Of a stretch of DNA of 57,578 bases, positions 43,422-51,218 are shown piece by piece (the first letter of the stretch is position 1; every line of letters starts with the position of its first letter). Position numbers and translations under genes: made by a program. The notes below the pieces were generated by a model, which saw nothing but the letters and a program-made list of their open reading frames with translations, was not told the origin of the DNA and did not search any database. The DNA is from Candidatus Sulfopaludibacter sp. (GTDB taxonomy: Bacteria > Acidobacteriota > Terriglobia > Bryobacterales > Bryobacteraceae), in contig JARLGM010000022.1 of assembly GCA_031292755.1 (NCBI GenBank), positions 1-57,578 of the forward strand, in the 5' to 3' direction.

Positions 43422-45299
43422 CTATTCGCCCAGGTACCACGGAATGTTGACCACCGTGATGCGCAAGTTTCCCTTGAACAGCAGCAGGGTCTTCAGCACG
43501 GCGGAACGGTGATTGTGCAGCAGGCTGGTATACCAGCGCGGTTCCACCAGTTCGGGAACCAGCACGGAGATCTGGCGGTTGGGGTTGTCCCGTCCCAGTT
43601 CCAGGATATGCGCCAGAATGGGCTGCAACACGAACCGGTACGGGGACTCCAGCACGATGAGATCCGGAGGCTTGCGTCCCGCCTGCAGGCACGGCACTTC
43701 GACCAGTTCGCGCCAACGCTGCTTCAGCTCTTCGGACTGCTCGCCGGCATCCACATGCAGCGCCACGATGTCGGAAGACAGCACCATGGCGAACCGGAGC
43801 GCTTTTTGAGTCACACGGCTCCACCGATCCATGGGCAGAACCACCAGGGGAGGATGCAGGTTCGCCAGATTCAACGGAGCGTCGCATTCGGTCTCGTGCG
43901 CCACCCATTCGTAGTGACGCTTCACCATGCGCATCGCCAGCATCAGTCCAGGGATCAGCAGGACCGTAATCCAGGCCCCTTCCTTGAACTTAGCCATCAG
44001 CACCACCGCCACGGTGATGCCGGTAGCCAGCGCGCCCAGCGCGTTGATCCACATGCCGCTCCGCGCGCCCGCCCCGCGCACCCGCTTCCAATGCATCACC
44101 ATGCCCGCCTGCGAAAGGGTGAAGGCCAGGAACGCGCCTACGGCGTAGAGCGGAATGAGGCGGTCGGTAATGCCGCCGAAGAAAACGAGTAAGGCGCCGG
44201 CGAGAATCGTCAACATGTAGACGCCCTGTGTGTAGACCAGCCGGCGGCCGCGGGTTGTCAGGCTGTGGGGCAGGAAGCCGTTTTGCGCAATGGCGCGCGC
44301 CAGCCGCGGAAAATCGGCGAACGCAGTGTTGGCCGAAAGGGACAGCACTACGATAATCGCGCCCATGCTCACTCCGTAGAACCAGCCCTTCCCGCCGATG
44401 GCGGCGATCAGCATGGAGAGGACGCTCTGGTATCCCGGCTCTCCCGGCGGTGTGGCGGCAATGCCGTAAGCGTCGGTCAGCCACGCGATGCCGGCCAGCA
44501 TCGCCACCAGGATGCCGATGATCCAGGTCAGCGTCAGCCGCGCATATTTCGCCGTCGGCTCCCGGAACGCCCCGACGCCGTTGCTTACCGCTTCCACGCC
44601 GGTCATGGCCGTACAGCCGCTGGCGAAGGCCCGCAGCAGCAGCCACATGCTCAATGCTTCCGTGGCGGATTTGAGCTGGGGCGGCGCGACCACCGGCGCC
44701 GGATGTCCCCCTGCCGCGACGGTTTTGGCGGCGCCGATCAGAATCGCCATCATGAGGCAGCCGATGAACAGATAGGTCGGCGCCAGAAACACCCCGCCGC
44801 TTTCGCTCACGCCGCGCAAATTCACCAGGCACACCAGCGCCAGAATGCCGAGGCAAATCTCCAGTGTGTGGGGCTGCGCCGCCGGCACGGCGGAGACCAG
44901 CGCGCCCACCCCGGCCGAGATTCCCACGGCCGCCGTCAGAACGTAATCCACCATCAGCGCCGCGGCCGCCAGCAATCCAGCCCACATGCCCAGGTTCTCG
45001 CTGGCCACCGTGTACGATCCGCCGCCCAAGGGGTACGCTTCAATCGTCTGCCGGTACGAAAAGTAAACGATCCCCAATAGAACGATCACGCAAATGCTGA
45101 TGGGAACAATGTGCGCGACCCCGGCCATCCCCAGCGGGATCAGGAGTGTGAGCGCGGCTTCGGGACCATATGCCGCGGAACTGAGCGCGTCCAGACCGAA
45201 AATCGGAATGCCCTTGGCGGGCCCGATCCGTTCCGCCTTCTCCTCCTCGGTGGCCAGTGGCCGCCCCAGCAGCAGATCCGCGAGATCCATGGCTCCCAT
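43422..45299 (-). CDS. APC-family amino acid/polyamine permease
   Basis: About 625 residues with roughly twelve membrane helices and a ~150-residue soluble C-terminal domain. The N-terminal ERIGPAKGIPIFGLDALSSA, then AYGPEAALTLLIP, is typical of a large APC subgroup in soil bacteria; PLGGGSYTVASENLG and SGCTAMTGVEAVSNGVGAFRE are substrate-site helices. The C-terminal part (VVLPMDRWSRVTQKALRF) resembles a nucleotide-binding/USP-like regulatory domain. Start choice is uncertain: ATG 45299 is used because residues encoded upstream to 45419 are basic and not family-like; ATG 45290 is another option. The substrate is unknown. Confidence 0.85.
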   Translation of the reverse strand: MGAMDLADLLLGRPLATEEEKAERIGPAKGIPIFGLDALSSAAYGPEAALTLLIPLGMAGVAHIVPISICVIVLLGIVYFSYRQTIEAYPLGGGSYTVASENLGMWAGLLAAAALMVDYVLTAAVGISAGVGALVSAVPAAQPHTLEICLGILALVCLVNLRGVSESGGVFLAPTYLFIGCLMMAILIGAAKTVAAGGHPAPVVAPPQLKSATEALSMWLLLRAFASGCTAMTGVEAVSNGVGAFREPTAKYARLTLTWIIGILVAMLAGIAWLTDAYGIAATPPGEPGYQSVLSMLIAAIGGKGWFYGVSMGAIIVVLSLSANTAFADFPRLARAIAQNGFLPHSLTTRGRRLVYTQGVYMLTILAGALLVFFGGITDRLIPLYAVGAFLAFTLSQAGMVMHWKRVRGAGARSGMWINALGALATGITVAVVLMAKFKEGAWITVLLIPGLMLAMRMVKRHYEWVAHETECDAPLNLANLHPPLVVLPMDRWSRVTQKALRFAMVLSSDIVALHVDAGEQSEELKQRWRELVEVPCLQAGRKPPDLIVLESPYRFVLQPILAHILELGRDNPNRQISVLVPELVEPRWYTSLLHNHRSAVLKTLLLFKGNLRITVVNIPWYLGE

Positions 45300-45407
45300 T
45301 CTCGCAGTTCGCCTTCCGGTGGAGATCACCAGATGCGGCCGCTTCTGCGCCCCCTCGTTCTTTCCCTTCTCCTCCAGGCCGCGGGGCCGCCGAAATTTTT
45401 TCTCCAT

Positions 45408-45423
45408 AACGGTGTGCACCGTT
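45408..45423. promoter_or_regulatory. Inverted repeat upstream of the APC permease
   Basis: AACGGTG and CACCGTT flank two central bases. If translation starts at 45299 it lies about 110 bases upstream, a likely operator position; if the start is 45407 it touches the start codon. No regulator is assigned. Confidence 0.4.
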
Positions 45424-45494
45424 TGCAGGAGGGATGCAAAAAACGCGGGATTTGCACTACGAAAGCTTCTCAGTGATCGAAGTAGAAGGTAGGA

Positions 45495-45524
45495 GGCTGC
45501 GCCCCCTTGTGGGAGAGCGCAGCC
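45495..45524. other. Strong hairpin in the 45300-45871 intergenic region
   Basis: GGCTGCGC (45495-45502) and GCGCAGCC (45517-45524) are perfect complements around a 14-base loop in which CCCC and GGG can also pair. It is in a gene-free stretch of about 570 bases between divergent genes. No T-run follows on either strand. Further right GGTGGAGAT and ATCTCCACC form a wider inverted repeat. The rest of the stretch shows no gene. Confidence 0.5.
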
Positions 45525-45834
45525 AAAGGTAAGATCTGCGCGGGCCGGTAGTTTTCAGAAGATGAAGATCGGCCCGATCATCCTCTGTATGCAGGCTCTA
45601 TTGGCGTGCGAACTTGGTGGAGATCCCTAGGCCCGACCCGGGCGGAAGCCCTCCGCTCCGCCGCCCTGGTCCGCCTCCGATAGGGAACCTATCTCCACCG
45701 CTGCACCCGTTAGTTGCAACCTCATGGCCAAACCCATCGCGGGCACATATCTTTTATTTTCAGTGCCCGGCCTGCCCGCGAAATGTACAGGGACGTGGAC
45801 CGCAGTCCAGCACTTGGGCAGGGTGTCTACTTGG

Positions 45835-45863
45835 TGGACACCCAGGCGCGAATCGGGTAGACT
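45835..45863 (+). promoter_or_regulatory. Predicted promoter of the GAF-AAA+ regulator, with overlapping inverted repeat
   Basis: TGGACA (45835-45840), a 17-base spacer and TAGACT (45858-45863) predict a start near 45870, next to the ATG at 45872. GGGTGTC (45821-45827) and GACACCC (45837-45843) form an inverted repeat overlapping the -35 box, a plausible operator. Confidence 0.5.
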
Positions 45864-45871
45864 GGACGCCT

Positions 45872-47401
45872 ATGGGTGCAATGCCACAGCCGGATCTGCA
45901 TGAAAAGCTGGCGGCCATCCTGGGCATCTGCCAGAAGATGAACTCCGAGCGTGATCTGGGGGCTCTTCTGGATCTGATCGCCCGCGAAGCCACCAGTCTA
46001 CTGGATTGCGACCGCGCCAGTATTTTCCTGCTGGACAGCGATCGCAATGAGCTATGGAGCAAGGTAGCATTGGGCAGCGAAGAGATCCTGCGCTTCGACG
46101 CCCGCCGCGGCATCGCCGGCACCGCCACCCAGACCGGGCAAACCATCAACGTGAAGGATGCGTACAGCGATCCGCGCTTCTACAACGCCATCGACGGGCA
46201 GACCGGCTATCGCACCCGCACCGTGCTGGCTGTTGCCGTGCGCAACCAGCGCGGGGAGATCATCGGCGCTTTCGAAGTATTGAACAAGCGCTTGGGTGTC
46301 TTCACGGGGCGCGACGAAGAGGCGTTGGACGCGCTGGCATCCCATGCCGCCATCGCCATCGAGACCGCGCAACTCATCGGCGAATTGCGGCGCAGCCAGG
46401 ACGAACTGGTGCAGCAGAATGCCCACCTCTGGCGGGAAGTGGAGAGCAAATACTCGTCGCACGGGATTATCGGCACGGGACACCGGATCCAGCAGATCGT
46501 GCGCCTGATCGAGCGTATCCGCGACAGCCTGGTGAACGTGCTGATCACCGGCGAGAGCGGCACCGGCAAAGAACAGGCGGCCAAGGCGCTGCACTACACC
46601 AGCCCGCGCGCGCGCCGCCCGTTCGTGGCGCTGAACTGCGCGGCGCTGCCCGATACGTTGGTGGAAAGCGAGCTGTTCGGCATCGAAAAGGGCGTGGCGA
46701 CCGGCGTGAATTCCCGCCTGGGACAGTTTCAGAAGGCCGATGGGGGGACCCTCTTCCTGGATGAGATCGGCGACCTCAGCCTCTCCGCGCAGGCCAAGAT
46801 TCTGCGTGTCCTGCAAGAGCGGGTGGTGGAGCGGGTGGGCGGGCGTACCACGCTTCCCGTGGATGTGCGGCTGCTGGCGGCAACCAACAAGGACCTGGAA
46901 GTGGAGATCGCCAAGGGCACCTTTCGCGAGGATCTGTATTACCGCATCAAGGTGATTCACATTCACATGCCGCCCCTGCGCGAAATCCGCGAGGAGGTGC
47001 CGCTGCTGGCGAATCATTTCCTGAAGGAATACTGCCGGGAGATGGGCCGCGCGCCCATGGAATTCGCGCCCGAGGTGCTGCGCAAGCTGGTGAACGCGCC
47101 CTGGCCCGGCAACGTCAGACAATTACGGAACGAGGTGATGCGCCTGGCCTCCTGCGCGCGCCAGAATGTGATCGCCGAAGACGACCTGCTGGAGGGCATC
47201 CCTACTCCCGAACATGCGGAACCGGCAGCCGCGCCCCTGCGCATGCAATCGCTCAAGAAAGCGGTGGAGGAAGTGGAACTGCGCATGATCCAGCAGGCGC
47301 TGAAGGAAACCCGCAACAACCAGCAGCAGGCGGCCCGGTTGCTTGGGTTGAGCCGCCAGGGGCTCATCAACAAGATGAAGCGCTACGCCATTGCGGGGTA
47401 G
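45872..47401 (+). CDS. GAF-AAA+-Fis transcriptional regulator with altered sigma-54 contact loop
   Basis: A 509-residue protein of the bacterial enhancer-binding family. An N-terminal GAF domain (about 10-175; LDLIAREATSLLDCDRASIF) is followed by a linker helix, an AAA+ domain (about 195-430) and a Fis-type helix-turn-helix (NNQQQAARLLGLSRQGLINK). Walker A is TGESGTGKEQAAKAL and Walker B GGTLFLDEIGDLS, with PWPGNVRQLRNE near the end. The loop that normally reads GAFTGA is GVATGV (EKGVATGVNSRLGQF), so contact with sigma-54 is doubtful. No ribosome-binding site precedes ATG 45872, and the predicted promoter suggests a leaderless mRNA. The frame from 45614 is open but its first 86 codons look non-coding. 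Confidence 0.87.
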   Translation: MGAMPQPDLHEKLAAILGICQKMNSERDLGALLDLIAREATSLLDCDRASIFLLDSDRNELWSKVALGSEEILRFDARRGIAGTATQTGQTINVKDAYSDPRFYNAIDGQTGYRTRTVLAVAVRNQRGEIIGAFEVLNKRLGVFTGRDEEALDALASHAAIAIETAQLIGELRRSQDELVQQNAHLWREVESKYSSHGIIGTGHRIQQIVRLIERIRDSLVNVLITGESGTGKEQAAKALHYTSPRARRPFVALNCAALPDTLVESELFGIEKGVATGVNSRLGQFQKADGGTLFLDEIGDLSLSAQAKILRVLQERVVERVGGRTTLPVDVRLLAATNKDLEVEIAKGTFREDLYYRIKVIHIHMPPLREIREEVPLLANHFLKEYCREMGRAPMEFAPEVLRKLVNAPWPGNVRQLRNEVMRLASCARQNVIAEDDLLEGIPTPEHAEPAAAPLRMQSLKKAVEEVELRMIQQALKETRNNQQQAARLLGLSRQGLINKMKRYAIAG

Positions 47402-47403
47402 GC

Positions 47404-49803
47404 TCAGTGCTTGCCCGGGCCGACCTTGTCCGGTTCGGACATCTCGATCACGCGGTCGGCGCCGTTCTGCCCCGGAGAATGCAGTTCGCAGGTCACCCCC
47501 GGTTCCGTCGCATTGATGAAGACTTCGGAATGGACGCGCGGGCATTGGGCTCCGGCGAGTTGGCCGCTGTCGTCGCAAATCTTCGTGCGCATGACTCCGG
47601 CAGGCTGCGGGAAAGCCGTGGCATCGCGATAGGGCGGAAACGCGGCGGCCCGCTTCATGAATTCGGTCCAGATGGGTAGGGCGGATTTAGCGCCTTCCAG
47701 GTTCAGGTCGTGGTTGTCGTCGTAGCCCACCCAGACCACGCATAGAAGTTCCGAGGTGAAGCCGGCGAACCAGCCGTCGCGGGAGGTGCCGGTCTTACCG
47801 GCAGCGGGCAGCGTGAACCCGCGGGCTCGCACCCCGGCGCCGGTTCCGCTGCGCAGCACCTCCTCCATCATATCCACCATCAGGTAGGCGATGCGCGGAT
47901 CCAGTACCGGCTGGTCCCCTTCCTGGTGTTGCAGCAGGAGCGTGCCGTCCGCGCCGCGCACCGATGCGATGGCCGACGGGGTGACGCGGACGCCATGATT
48001 CGCGAAGATGGTGTAGGCGCCGGCCACCTCCAGGGGCGTGCTCTCATAAGCTCCCAAAGCCACGGATGGCGTGGCTTGGATTGCGTCGTCGAGTCCTGCT
48101 CTGCGAGCCAGGCCGGCCACGCGCTGCAGCCCCACCTGCTGCGCCAGACTCACGGTGGCCGCGTTGAGCGAATGCGCCAGGGCCGTCCGCAGCGTCACCT
48201 GTCCCATGTATTCATGCCCGAAGTTGCCCGGCTGGTAGACCGCTCCGTTGAAAACGAAACTGGTGGGGCTGTCGTCCAGAATGCTGGCCGGAGTGAAAAT
48301 CTGCTGGCCGCCCGCGATGGCCGAGTTCAGCGCCGCGGCGTAGACAAACGGTTTGAACACCGAGCCTGGCTGGCGCATTGCCAATGCGTGGTTCAACTGG
48401 CTGGTGTCGTAATTCCGGCCTCCCACCAGGGCCTTAATTTCTCCGGTCCGCGGATCGATGGCCACCAGCGCCACCTGCGGTTGCTTGGGCCCGGCGGCGG
48501 CATGATGGGGCTTTCGTCCGGCCAGTTGCTTGTCCACATTTTCCATGCCCAGCCTCACGGCGTCTTCCGCCGCGGTCTGCAGTCGGGGATCGAGCGTGGT
48601 GAAGATGGAGCGAGCCTCGATTTCCCGCTCGCCCAAGCCGGTTTGCATTTCCCCGCTCACCAGGTCCACCAGGAAGTGGGGTGCGGCGGTCCCAGAGTGC
48701 TCCGAGGCAATCCGGACGGGTTGCGCGACAGCGGCCGAATACGCGGCGGGCGACAGGTAGCCGTTATCCCTCATCAGCCCCAGAACTACATTACGCCGGT
48801 CGCGCGCGCGGTCCGGGTAACGGAGCGGATTGAGATAGCTCGGGCGCTGGACCAGTCCCGCCAGCAGGGCGGCTTCCGGCGCGGTGATCTGCGAGAGATC
48901 CTTGTCGAAAAATGCGCGCGCGCCTTCGCCGAATCCGTTGATGCTGAAGGTGCCCTGCCGGCCCAGGTAGACCTGGTTGGCATAATCTTCGAAGATCTGC
49001 TGCTTGCTGAGCTTGTGCTCCAGGTGCATGGTGATCAGCAGTTCCTGCGCCTTGCGCGTCCAGCGCTTGTCCGGTTCCAGCCAGAATCCCCGCGCCAGTT
49101 GCATGCTCAACGTGGAGGCACCCTGCGCTTTGCGGCCGTCTTTCATATCGACGTAGGCCGCTTTCACGATCCGGAACAGGTCAAAGCCGGTGTGATGAAA
49201 AAAATGCTTATCCTCGACCGAAGTGACCGCCTGCACCAGGACCGTCGGGATGTCGGCGAAATGCACCAGGCGCCGCTGCTCCCGGCGGTCGGAGATATTG
49301 GTCATGAGGACCGGCGGCAGTTGGTATGAGGACAGTACGGAATGACCCGCTGGGGATTCGATCCGGCTGATTTTACCGCCGATGAACTCCAGCACAGCCG
49401 GTTGGGAGCCCGAATTGGAATCCCGTCCTGGAAAAACCGCGATGGCGTTTGGGGTTGCGCTGTACCAACCTACACGGTTGGTCTTCGAGGCGGTGTAGCC
49501 GCTGCGGCGTAAACTCGACAGTATTTCTTCCCGAGTCAGAGCGTCGCCGGGGGCAATCCGGCGCGGCGCGGCATAGACATTCACCATCTCGGAGAAGGGA
49601 CCGGCCGCCAGCCTCTTATCCATCATGCGCCCGTATTTCATGTAAAATACGGCGAAAATCACCATTCCGGCCGCCAGCAAGCCGGCCAGCGTATACACTA
49701 CAATGCGGCGCCTGCGGTCTGCCGCGTCTGGTGGAGAGGGTTGTGGCGCCGGCTGATTCTCTGCATCTTCCTGCCGGTCAATCTGCTCGATCTCGTCGAT
49801 CAT
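47404..49803 (-). CDS. Bifunctional penicillin-binding protein (PBP1b-like)
   Basis: A 799-residue class A PBP. After a cytoplasmic tail and one membrane segment (VVYTLAGLLAAGMVIFAVFY) there is a UB2H-like region (VNVYAAPRRIAPGDALTREE, about 70-110), found in PBP1b, then the GT51 glycosyltransferase (VTSVEDKHFFHHTGFD, QGASTLSMQLARGFWL). The transpeptidase has SxxK in RQPGSVFKPFVY near residue 480, SxN in AHSLNAATVS and KTGTSRDGWFAG near 668. It polymerises and cross-links peptidoglycan in the periplasm. Two C-terminal cysteine pairs (KICDDSGQLAGAQCP; VTCEL) may form disulfides. It is convergent with the GAF-AAA+ gene two bases away. Confidence 0.94.
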   Translation of the reverse strand: MIDEIEQIDRQEDAENQPAPQPSPPDAADRRRRIVVYTLAGLLAAGMVIFAVFYMKYGRMMDKRLAAGPFSEMVNVYAAPRRIAPGDALTREEILSSLRRSGYTASKTNRVGWYSATPNAIAVFPGRDSNSGSQPAVLEFIGGKISRIESPAGHSVLSSYQLPPVLMTNISDRREQRRLVHFADIPTVLVQAVTSVEDKHFFHHTGFDLFRIVKAAYVDMKDGRKAQGASTLSMQLARGFWLEPDKRWTRKAQELLITMHLEHKLSKQQIFEDYANQVYLGRQGTFSINGFGEGARAFFDKDLSQITAPEAALLAGLVQRPSYLNPLRYPDRARDRRNVVLGLMRDNGYLSPAAYSAAVAQPVRIASEHSGTAAPHFLVDLVSGEMQTGLGEREIEARSIFTTLDPRLQTAAEDAVRLGMENVDKQLAGRKPHHAAAGPKQPQVALVAIDPRTGEIKALVGGRNYDTSQLNHALAMRQPGSVFKPFVYAAALNSAIAGGQQIFTPASILDDSPTSFVFNGAVYQPGNFGHEYMGQVTLRTALAHSLNAATVSLAQQVGLQRVAGLARRAGLDDAIQATPSVALGAYESTPLEVAGAYTIFANHGVRVTPSAIASVRGADGTLLLQHQEGDQPVLDPRIAYLMVDMMEEVLRSGTGAGVRARGFTLPAAGKTGTSRDGWFAGFTSELLCVVWVGYDDNHDLNLEGAKSALPIWTEFMKRAAAFPPYRDATAFPQPAGVMRTKICDDSGQLAGAQCPRVHSEVFINATEPGVTCELHSPGQNGADRVIEMSEPDKVGPGKH

Positions 49804-49918
49804 GCTCGGGGTCCCACCAGGGGATGAGCATCTGGACTGCCATCAGGAGGATACCGGGGACAAATAGAATGCCCTTTGGGTGGTTATCGCACGTGCCAGG
49901 CTTCAGTGCGAAAAGTGC

Positions 49919-50110
49919 CTATGCAACCTTTTTTACTTTACCGTCGCGGATGCAAGAAGTGCACACCCGGATGCGTTTTCCGGCACCGTTGACGAGTGCA
50001 CGCACCGCCTGCAGATTCACATTCCAGCGGCGTTTGGTTACGTTATGGGCGTGGCTGATCCGGTTACCGAACTGAGGTCCGCGGCCACATATTTCACAAA
50101 CTTGTGCCAT
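49919..50110 (-). CDS. rpmB: 50S ribosomal protein L28
   Basis: A 63-residue basic ribosomal protein with the L28 signature: VCEICGRGPQFGNRISHAHN, then TKRRWNVNLQAV. It keeps zinc-type cysteines (CEIC and CTSC), as in the Cys-plus paralogue. It assembles into the large subunit. It is a single gene with its own predicted promoter and no adjacent rpmG. Confidence 0.95.
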   Translation of the reverse strand: MAQVCEICGRGPQFGNRISHAHNVTKRRWNVNLQAVRALVNGAGKRIRVCTSCIRDGKVKKVA

Positions 50111-50145
50111 AAAGACAGAAATCTCCTCGATCTTACGAAGTACCG

Positions 50146-50175
50146 ATTATAGCAATCCTCAAAACTCCCTTGCAA
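50146..50175 (-). promoter_or_regulatory. Predicted rpmB promoter
   Basis: On the minus strand TTGCAA (50175-50170), an 18-base spacer and a perfect TATAAT (50151-50146). A start near 50139 leaves a short leader containing GAGGAG before the rpmB ATG. Confidence 0.65.
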
Positions 50176-50235
50176 GCGATCGGGTTGAGATAGATTGGCA
50201 GGTGTTTTGCACTGTCACAAACCGGGAGGGAAACA

Positions 50236-50655
50236 ATGGGCTCTTCGGATGAGGTTCTACAGGAACAGACTATCCTCGTCGTGGAAGACGCGGAATCAAT
50301 CCGTAAGCTGGTTTGTGCGATGTTGTCACACGACGGCTACCGATGTTTAGAAGCCTCCGACGGCGCTGAGGCCCTGAAAGTGGCCGCGCGCGCCGATAAG
50401 CTACACCTGGTCATTACCGATGTCGTGATGCCCCAGATGGGTGGTCCGGAACTAGCCCGGCATCTGGCTGTGATGCGGCCCGAAGTGCGCATCCTCTTCA
50501 TGTCCGGATATACGGACGACCCGCTGGTGCACCGTGTGGAAAAGATGTCCACGATCTTCCTGCCAAAGCCCTTTACGGCTGCGGCCTTAACGAACAAGGT
50601 CCGCAAGAGCCTGGAAGAACCCTGGACCGGCTTACCTGAAACCGCCCGCGTCTGA
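50236..50655 (+). CDS. Stand-alone CheY-like response regulator receiver
   Basis: A 139-residue receiver domain with GGGAGGGAAA before ATG. The phosphorylation machinery is complete: acidic residues in LVVEDAES, phospho-acceptor Asp in LVITDVVMPQMGG, switch residue in LFMSGYTD and Lys in FLPKPFTAAAL. The sequence style (MSGYTDD, FLPKPF) matches receivers of hybrid histidine kinases. No output domain and no kinase gene are adjacent, so it probably works by protein-protein contact. Confidence 0.92.
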   Translation: MGSSDEVLQEQTILVVEDAESIRKLVCAMLSHDGYRCLEASDGAEALKVAARADKLHLVITDVVMPQMGGPELARHLAVMRPEVRILFMSGYTDDPLVHRVEKMSTIFLPKPFTAAALTNKVRKSLEEPWTGLPETARV

Positions 50656-50664
50656 GCGGTTTGC

Positions 50665-51165
50665 TCATTTGAGCTTATCGAGCTTCTTGCGAATTTCCGC
50701 CGCGTTCTTGGCATCGGGCGCGGCGGCCAGGTATTTGGTATAGGCTTCTTTTTCCCCTTGGGCGTCCTTCACCTTTTCGGAAGCCGCGCCGAGGCGGAAC
50801 CAGGCTTCGCTGTTACTGTCGTCATACTTGGTGGCGTATTTGTACCTGTTATATGCCGCGCGATAATTGCCCTTCTTGAAATACTCATTTCCCACCGCGA
50901 TGCACTTCTGCGCCTCCAGCGGGTTGAATGAAATATTGTCGGTGGAGAGCGAAGCGTCCTCTTCCGGCGGCACCTCCTCTTTCGGGTTGTTGGTGACCGT
51001 TGGCTTGGGGCGCTCCCTTTTCAATCCTTCGGCGCTCGGCTTGGGGTCCGGCGCAGGCGCGGTGGGAGCAGCCGGAGGCGGCTCCGGCGGTTTCGGTGGC
51101 GGTATGTTTTGCGCGCTCAGTTGTGCGGCACAGGCCAGCAGCGCGCCGATGACCCAGCGAGGCAT
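50665..51165 (-). CDS. Secreted TPR-repeat protein
   Basis: A 166-residue protein with a signal peptide (MPRWVIGALLACAAQLSAQ), a Pro-rich linker (PPPKPPEPPPAAPTAPAPDP) and a C-terminal pair of tetratricopeptide repeats (AVGNEYFKKGNYRAAYNRYKYA and SEAWFRLGAASEKVKDAQGEKE). It is likely periplasmic and involved in protein-protein contacts. The 3' end lies nine bases from the convergent receiver gene, and it is divergent from uvrC. Confidence 0.85.
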   Translation of the reverse strand: MPRWVIGALLACAAQLSAQNIPPPKPPEPPPAAPTAPAPDPKPSAEGLKRERPKPTVTNNPKEEVPPEEDASLSTDNISFNPLEAQKCIAVGNEYFKKGNYRAAYNRYKYATKYDDSNSEAWFRLGAASEKVKDAQGEKEAYTKYLAAAPDAKNAAEIRKKLDKLK

Positions 51166-51218
51166 ACTTCGATTTTAACCCGGCCGATTTATAATGAGAA
51201 GTACACCTTTCCATTCCC

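Noticed and set aside
45614-45871. N-terminal extension of the GAF-AAA+ protein
   Set aside because: Pro-rich, non-conserved-looking sequence lying over a predicted promoter and operator.
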